Origin: JAOUEA01 sp963810915 | Lineage (GTDB): Bacteria > Actinomycetota > UBA4738 > HRBIN12 | NCBI GenBank assembly: GCA_963810915.1 | Contig: CAWEPH010000006.1 | Location: 558,001-622,000 of the forward strand | Length of the DNA: 64,000 nucleotides | Reading direction: 5' to 3' | Shown: one piece after another, positions 61,047 through 64,000 of the stretch | Position numbering within the stretch: the first letter of the stretch is position 1 | Layout of the letters: each line of letters begins with the position of its first letter | Notes under the pieces: generated by a model | What the model was told of the DNA's origin: nothing | Seen by the model: only the letters and a program-made list of their open reading frames with translations | The model's database searches: none | Position numbers and translations under genes: made by a program

Positions 61047-61936
61047 CGACCACCACCCTGGGCACCTGCGTGCTCTGCGGGACCCGCGAGGGCGACGCCG
61101 TGCTCGAGGTGCCCTACGAGGACGTCTGGGTTCGACTGCACGACGACTGGGGGATCGAACTCAGCCCGGAGGTCCGGGCGGCGAGCGCGCCCGCGCACGT
61201 GGCCACGCTCGTGCGATGCCCCGGCTGCGGCCTCGAGCGGTTCGAGCCGCTCGCACCCGGCGGTGCCGACTTCTACGCGGCGCTGATGTCATCCACCCCC
61301 TACGCCGAGGACCGCTGGGACTTCCGCGTCGCGCGCAAGCTGATCGCGGCCGGCGACGACGTCGTCGACCTCGGGTGCGGCAGCGGCAGGTTCCTCACCT
61401 CGCTGGGGGGCCGCGCCGCCAGGACGGTGGGCGTCGATCACAACGCCGGAGGGGTCGAGGAGATCGTGCGGGGAGGCGGCGAGGCGTACGCCTGCTCCTT
61501 CGAGGAGTTCTCCTCGCGCGAGGAGGGCCGGTTCGACGTGGTCACCACCTTCCACACCCTCGAGCACGTCGGTGATCCGGTCGCCATGGCGCGTGCCGCC
61601 GCGCGATGCCTCCGTCCGGGCGGGCGGCTCCTGCTTTCGGTGCCCAACCGGGAGCGGACCTGGCGCGAAGAGGGCGAGCCGATGGACCGGCCCCCGCATC
61701 ACGTGACCCGCTGGGGGCCGGAGCAGCTCATGCGTCTCGCCGAGCGGACCGGCCTCGCCATGCACGAGATCCGCTTCGAGCCCCCCGGGCTCCGGCAGGC
61801 GTGGTCGAGCGCGAAGGGGGTCGCCCGAGCGGCGGCCGTCGCCCGTGCCTGGTACGCCCATCGCACCGGGACGGACGGCTCCTCGCCCGGTGGCGCTCGC
61901 GGTCACTCGATGCTGGCGATCCTGCGGCTCGCCTGA
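61043..61936 (+). CDS. zinc-ribbon class I methyltransferase
   Basis: A 297-residue protein. The N-terminal treble-clef-like zinc ribbon has C9-V-L-C12 and C59-P-G-C62. The methyltransferase domain has DDVVDLGCGSGRFL, ARTVGVDHNAGG, FDVVTTFHTLEHVGDPVA and LRPGGRLLLSVPN. Proteins of this layout are frequent in polysaccharide and glycosylation clusters and probably methylate a sugar. Its ATG overlaps the flippase stop (ATGA). The frame is intact. Confidence 0.88.
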   Translation: MTTTTLGTCVLCGTREGDAVLEVPYEDVWVRLHDDWGIELSPEVRAASAPAHVATLVRCPGCGLERFEPLAPGGADFYAALMSSTPYAEDRWDFRVARKLIAAGDDVVDLGCGSGRFLTSLGGRAARTVGVDHNAGGVEEIVRGGGEAYACSFEEFSSREEGRFDVVTTFHTLEHVGDPVAMARAAARCLRPGGRLLLSVPNRERTWREEGEPMDRPPHHVTRWGPEQLMRLAERTGLAMHEIRFEPPGLRQAWSSAKGVARAAAVARAWYAHRTGTDGSSPGGARGHSMLAILRLA

Positions 61937-62309
61937 TCACCGGTTCGCCGCGTCGACCACGCCGGACGCCCACTCCACGAGACGCGCCGCCCGCTTCAGC
62001 GCGTCGCCCGCCTCCCGTCGGATCGCGTGCCGCGACGTGTACTCGACCGCGTTCTTCGCCGAGAGCAGCTGGCGGAGCTGGCGCGCGGGCCCCGAGCGCC
62101 GCTCCCTCCCACTGCCTCCAGGAGGACCGCCTCGCGGAGGTGGTCCGGGTCGGCGGAGCGCAGGCCACCGAGGACCACCGTGGCGGCATCCACCGCACCG
62201 ATGCCCGCGTGGATCGCGCCCAGCCCTTGGTAAAGAGTCTTACCGAGTGGCAGCTCTTCTTGGCGAATCCACGGGGGAGAAGATCCATCCAGCCAGACGC
62301 TGGTGACAC
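61937..62309 (-). CDS. possible HEPN-like small protein (frame break, start uncertain)
   Basis: The gap between two methyltransferase genes holds a minus-strand coding signal. One frame reads EELPLGKTLYQGLGAIHAGI, GAVDAATVVLGGLRSADPDH, LREAVLLEAV; after a missing base near 62095 another reads RQLRQLLSAKNAVEYTSRHA, IRREAGDALKRAARLVEWAS to a TGA at 61937. The second part resembles the C-terminal helices of HEPN-type domains (N-x-V-E-Y followed by a basic helix and R-L-V-x-W). No clear start is seen; ATG 62286 or GTG 62193 are options. Family and function are unproven. Confidence 0.35.
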
Positions 62310-62335
62310 GCCGGCCGTCGGCCGTCAGGGAGGGC

Positions 62336-63116
62336 TCAGGCGGGGCGGACGCCGCGGACCGAGACCGGCACGGGGCCCGTCCAGATGTCGGTGAAGCCGA
62401 GGCGGCGGAACCACTCGGTCACCTCGGCGTCGGTGTGCTTGTGCTGGTAACGCGGCGAGTACCAGTCGAACGTGTCGAGGATCCGCCACTCCGGGTCCGG
62501 ATGGGCCGACGTCGGGAGCACCACGCGCAGCGGCTTGGAGACGGCGGGGAAGCGCTCGTGCACCCGATCCACGCGCGGCACGACCCGCCGGACCACACCC
62601 AGCAGCCGGTCCTCCGGCATGCGCGACGTGACGGGTCGTATCACCTCGGAACCGAGGTGCGTGACGCGGAGCCGGCGGGAGTAGAGCCAGACCGCCAGCG
62701 TCCCGCCCGGCTTCACCAACCGCGCCACCGAGGCGACCGCGCGCGCGGTGCTGGGCGTGTGGTGCAGCACCCCGATCGAGAACACCAGGTCGAACGCGCC
62801 GGGGGCGAACGGCGGCGCCAACGCGTCGCCCTGCACGACGTGGGTGTGCGGATACGCCGGCGAGGTTCTCGGCGGCGGCCTCCACCGCACGGCTCATGTC
62901 CATGCCCACCACTTCGGCGGCGCCCCAACGCGCGACCACGTCCGCGAAGCGGCCCATCCCACAGCCGACGTCGAGGACGGTGCGACCCTCCACGTCGGCG
63001 GGCCGCAGACCCGTCTTCTGGGCGAACGCGTCCTCGGACTCGGCGCGATCGCCGGCGTCGAGCTGGGTCTTGCGGAACGTCGTCCACTGGTAGCCGAAGG
63101 AGTCCGTGTAGGTCAC
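62336..63116 (-). CDS. class I SAM-dependent methyltransferase (one frame break)
   Basis: The N-terminal part TYTDSFGYQWTTFRKTQLDA and VLDVGCGMGRFADVVARWGA is joined, after removing one base near 62862-62866, to HTHVVQGDALAPPFAPGAFD, LVFSIGVLHHTPSTARAVAS and FDWYSPRYQHKHTDAEVTEW. Corrected length 259 residues. The FGYQW start and the YSPRYQH end are typical of a methyltransferase subfamily found beside glycan genes. It is divergent from the sugar epimerase at 63210. Confidence 0.88.
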
Positions 63117-63209
63117 CGCGCGAGTCTAGCCCCGGCCTCCCCGGACCCCGGGGAAGCGTCCGGACCTCCCGGGGTTGCCCGAACCGCGTCGTACCATCGC
63201 CGGCATCGC

Positions 63210-64000
63210 ATGAACTACCTCATCACCGGCGGCGCCGGGTTCATCGGTTCCCACCTCGCGGACGCGCTCGTCGCGCGCGGCGACCGAGTGGTCGCCCTCG
63301 ACGACGTCTCCACCGGGTCCATCGACAACGTCGCGCACCTGCTCGACGACCCGAAGTTCTCGCTGCGCGAGGGCACCGTGCTGAACCACCCGCTGGTGGC
63401 GCAGCTCGCCGGGCGCGCCGACGTCGTGGTGCACCTGGCGGCGGCGGTGGGCGTGAAGCTGATCGTGGAGCGGCCGCTCACGTCGCTGATCACGAACATC
63501 CGCGGGACGGAGATCGTGCTGGACGCGGCGTCGATGGGCGACTGCCGCGTGATGGTGGCCTCCACGTCGGAGATCTACGGGAAGAACTCGTTCGGTCCGC
63601 TGGTGGAGAACGCGGACCGCATCCTGGGCTCGCCGTTCGTCGCGCGGTGGTCCTACTCCGAGGCCAAGGCCGTCGACGAGATCCTCGCCCACGCGTACTG
63701 GCGCGAGAAGGGCACCGAGGCGATCGTGGTGCGCTACTTCAACTGCGTGGGGCCGCGGCAGACGGGGACCTACGGGATGGTGGTGCCGAGCCTCGTGCGC
63801 CAGGCGCTCGACGGCGCCGACATCACCGTGTTCGGCACGGGCGAGCAGCTGCGGTGCTTCAGCCACGTGCTCGACACGGTGGAGGCCACGGTGCGCCTGC
63901 TCGACCACCCCGACAGCCCCGGCGACCCGTTCAACGTCGGGGCGCTGAACGAGTGCTCCATCAACGAGCTCGCGGAGCTGATCGTGGCCAAGACCGGCTC
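63210..64000 (+). CDS. NAD-dependent nucleotide-sugar epimerase/dehydratase (partial at the window edge)
   Basis: 263 residues are visible before the window ends without a stop. NYLITGGAGFIGSHLADALV binds NAD; STSEIYGKNSFGPLVENADR and YSEAKAVDE hold the catalytic Ser/Thr and the Y-x3-K pair; VRYFNCVGPRQTGTYGMVVP and FSHVLDTVEATVRLL follow. It belongs to the UDP-glucuronate decarboxylase/GalE-like extended SDR group; substrate is open. It is the third sugar epimerase in the window and belongs to the polysaccharide region. Confidence 0.9.
   Translation, partial: MNYLITGGAGFIGSHLADALVARGDRVVALDDVSTGSIDNVAHLLDDPKFSLREGTVLNHPLVAQLAGRADVVVHLAAAVGVKLIVERPLTSLITNIRGTEIVLDAASMGDCRVMVASTSEIYGKNSFGPLVENADRILGSPFVARWSYSEAKAVDEILAHAYWREKGTEAIVVRYFNCVGPRQTGTYGMVVPSLVRQALDGADITVFGTGEQLRCFSHVLDTVEATVRLLDHPDSPGDPFNVGALNECSINELAELIVAKTG

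Overview
The window is high-GC bacterial DNA, and its gene order is that of an actinobacterium (Actinomycetota). The runs rpoB-rpoC, rpsL-rpsG-fusA-tuf-rpsJ onward through the S10, spc and alpha ribosomal blocks, rplQ-truA-rplM-rpsI-glmM-glmS-acpS, and nnr-alr-tsaE-tsaB-rimI-tsaD are the layout seen in Streptomyces and Mycobacterium relatives. Three departures suggest a less familiar lineage: rpsD is missing from the alpha block, rpoC and rpsL are separated by nearly 6 kb of unrelated genes, and a uracil-DNA glycosylase carrying an intein sits between an alpha/beta hydrolase and tsaE. I see no rRNA, tRNA, CRISPR array or insertion sequence.

Layout. 0-1.3 kb: the end of an unrecognised secreted-looking protein, a terminator, and a convergent GDP-mannose 3,5-epimerase-like gene. 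1.5-15.8 kb: one long leftward chain of closely packed, often overlapping genes for cell wall precursors (glmM, glmS, alr), cofactor repair and carrier activation (nnr, acpS), tRNA t6A synthesis (tsaE, tsaB, tsaD with rimI), the intein-bearing DNA glycosylase, a sugar epimerase and a serine hydrolase. 15.9-19.3 kb: a small DUF2007-like gene, rtcB, rpsI, rplM and truA. 19.4-38.4 kb: the leftward ribosomal supercluster from rpsL to rplQ. 38.9-43.7 kb: an accessory stretch with a secreted S53 (sedolisin) peptidase, an inositol monophosphatase family enzyme, a methyltransferase and a membrane protein. 44.2-51.7 kb: rpoC and rpoB. 51.9-64 kb: an exopolysaccharide region (DUF4012 protein, rmlC-type epimerase, WecA/MraY-type transferase, two GT4 glycosyltransferases, an AsnB-type amidotransferase, a flippase, two methyltransferases, an NAD-dependent epimerase cut by the window edge).

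The most notable single feature is the 355-residue intein with a LAGLIDADG endonuclease domain in the family 4 uracil-DNA glycosylase. It interrupts the protein immediately before the third cysteine ligand of the iron-sulfur cluster, so that cysteine also serves as the +1 splicing nucleophile.

Sequence quality matters to any reader. About 30 single-base (occasionally two-base) frame breaks fall in conserved single-copy genes between 24.3 and 36.2 kb, and about a dozen more between 57.1 and 62.9 kb, while 0-24 kb and 37-57 kb read cleanly. The affected genes keep full-length homology on both sides of each break, so these are most probably consensus errors and not pseudogenes. Frameshifted genes are listed here as single genes with the break positions.

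Regulation visible in the sequence: promoters with TTGACG or TGGACG -35 boxes and 17-18 bp spacers precede rpoB, rpsL, rplM and infA, and strong GC hairpins close the rplQ, rpsI, S53 peptidase and rpoC transcripts.
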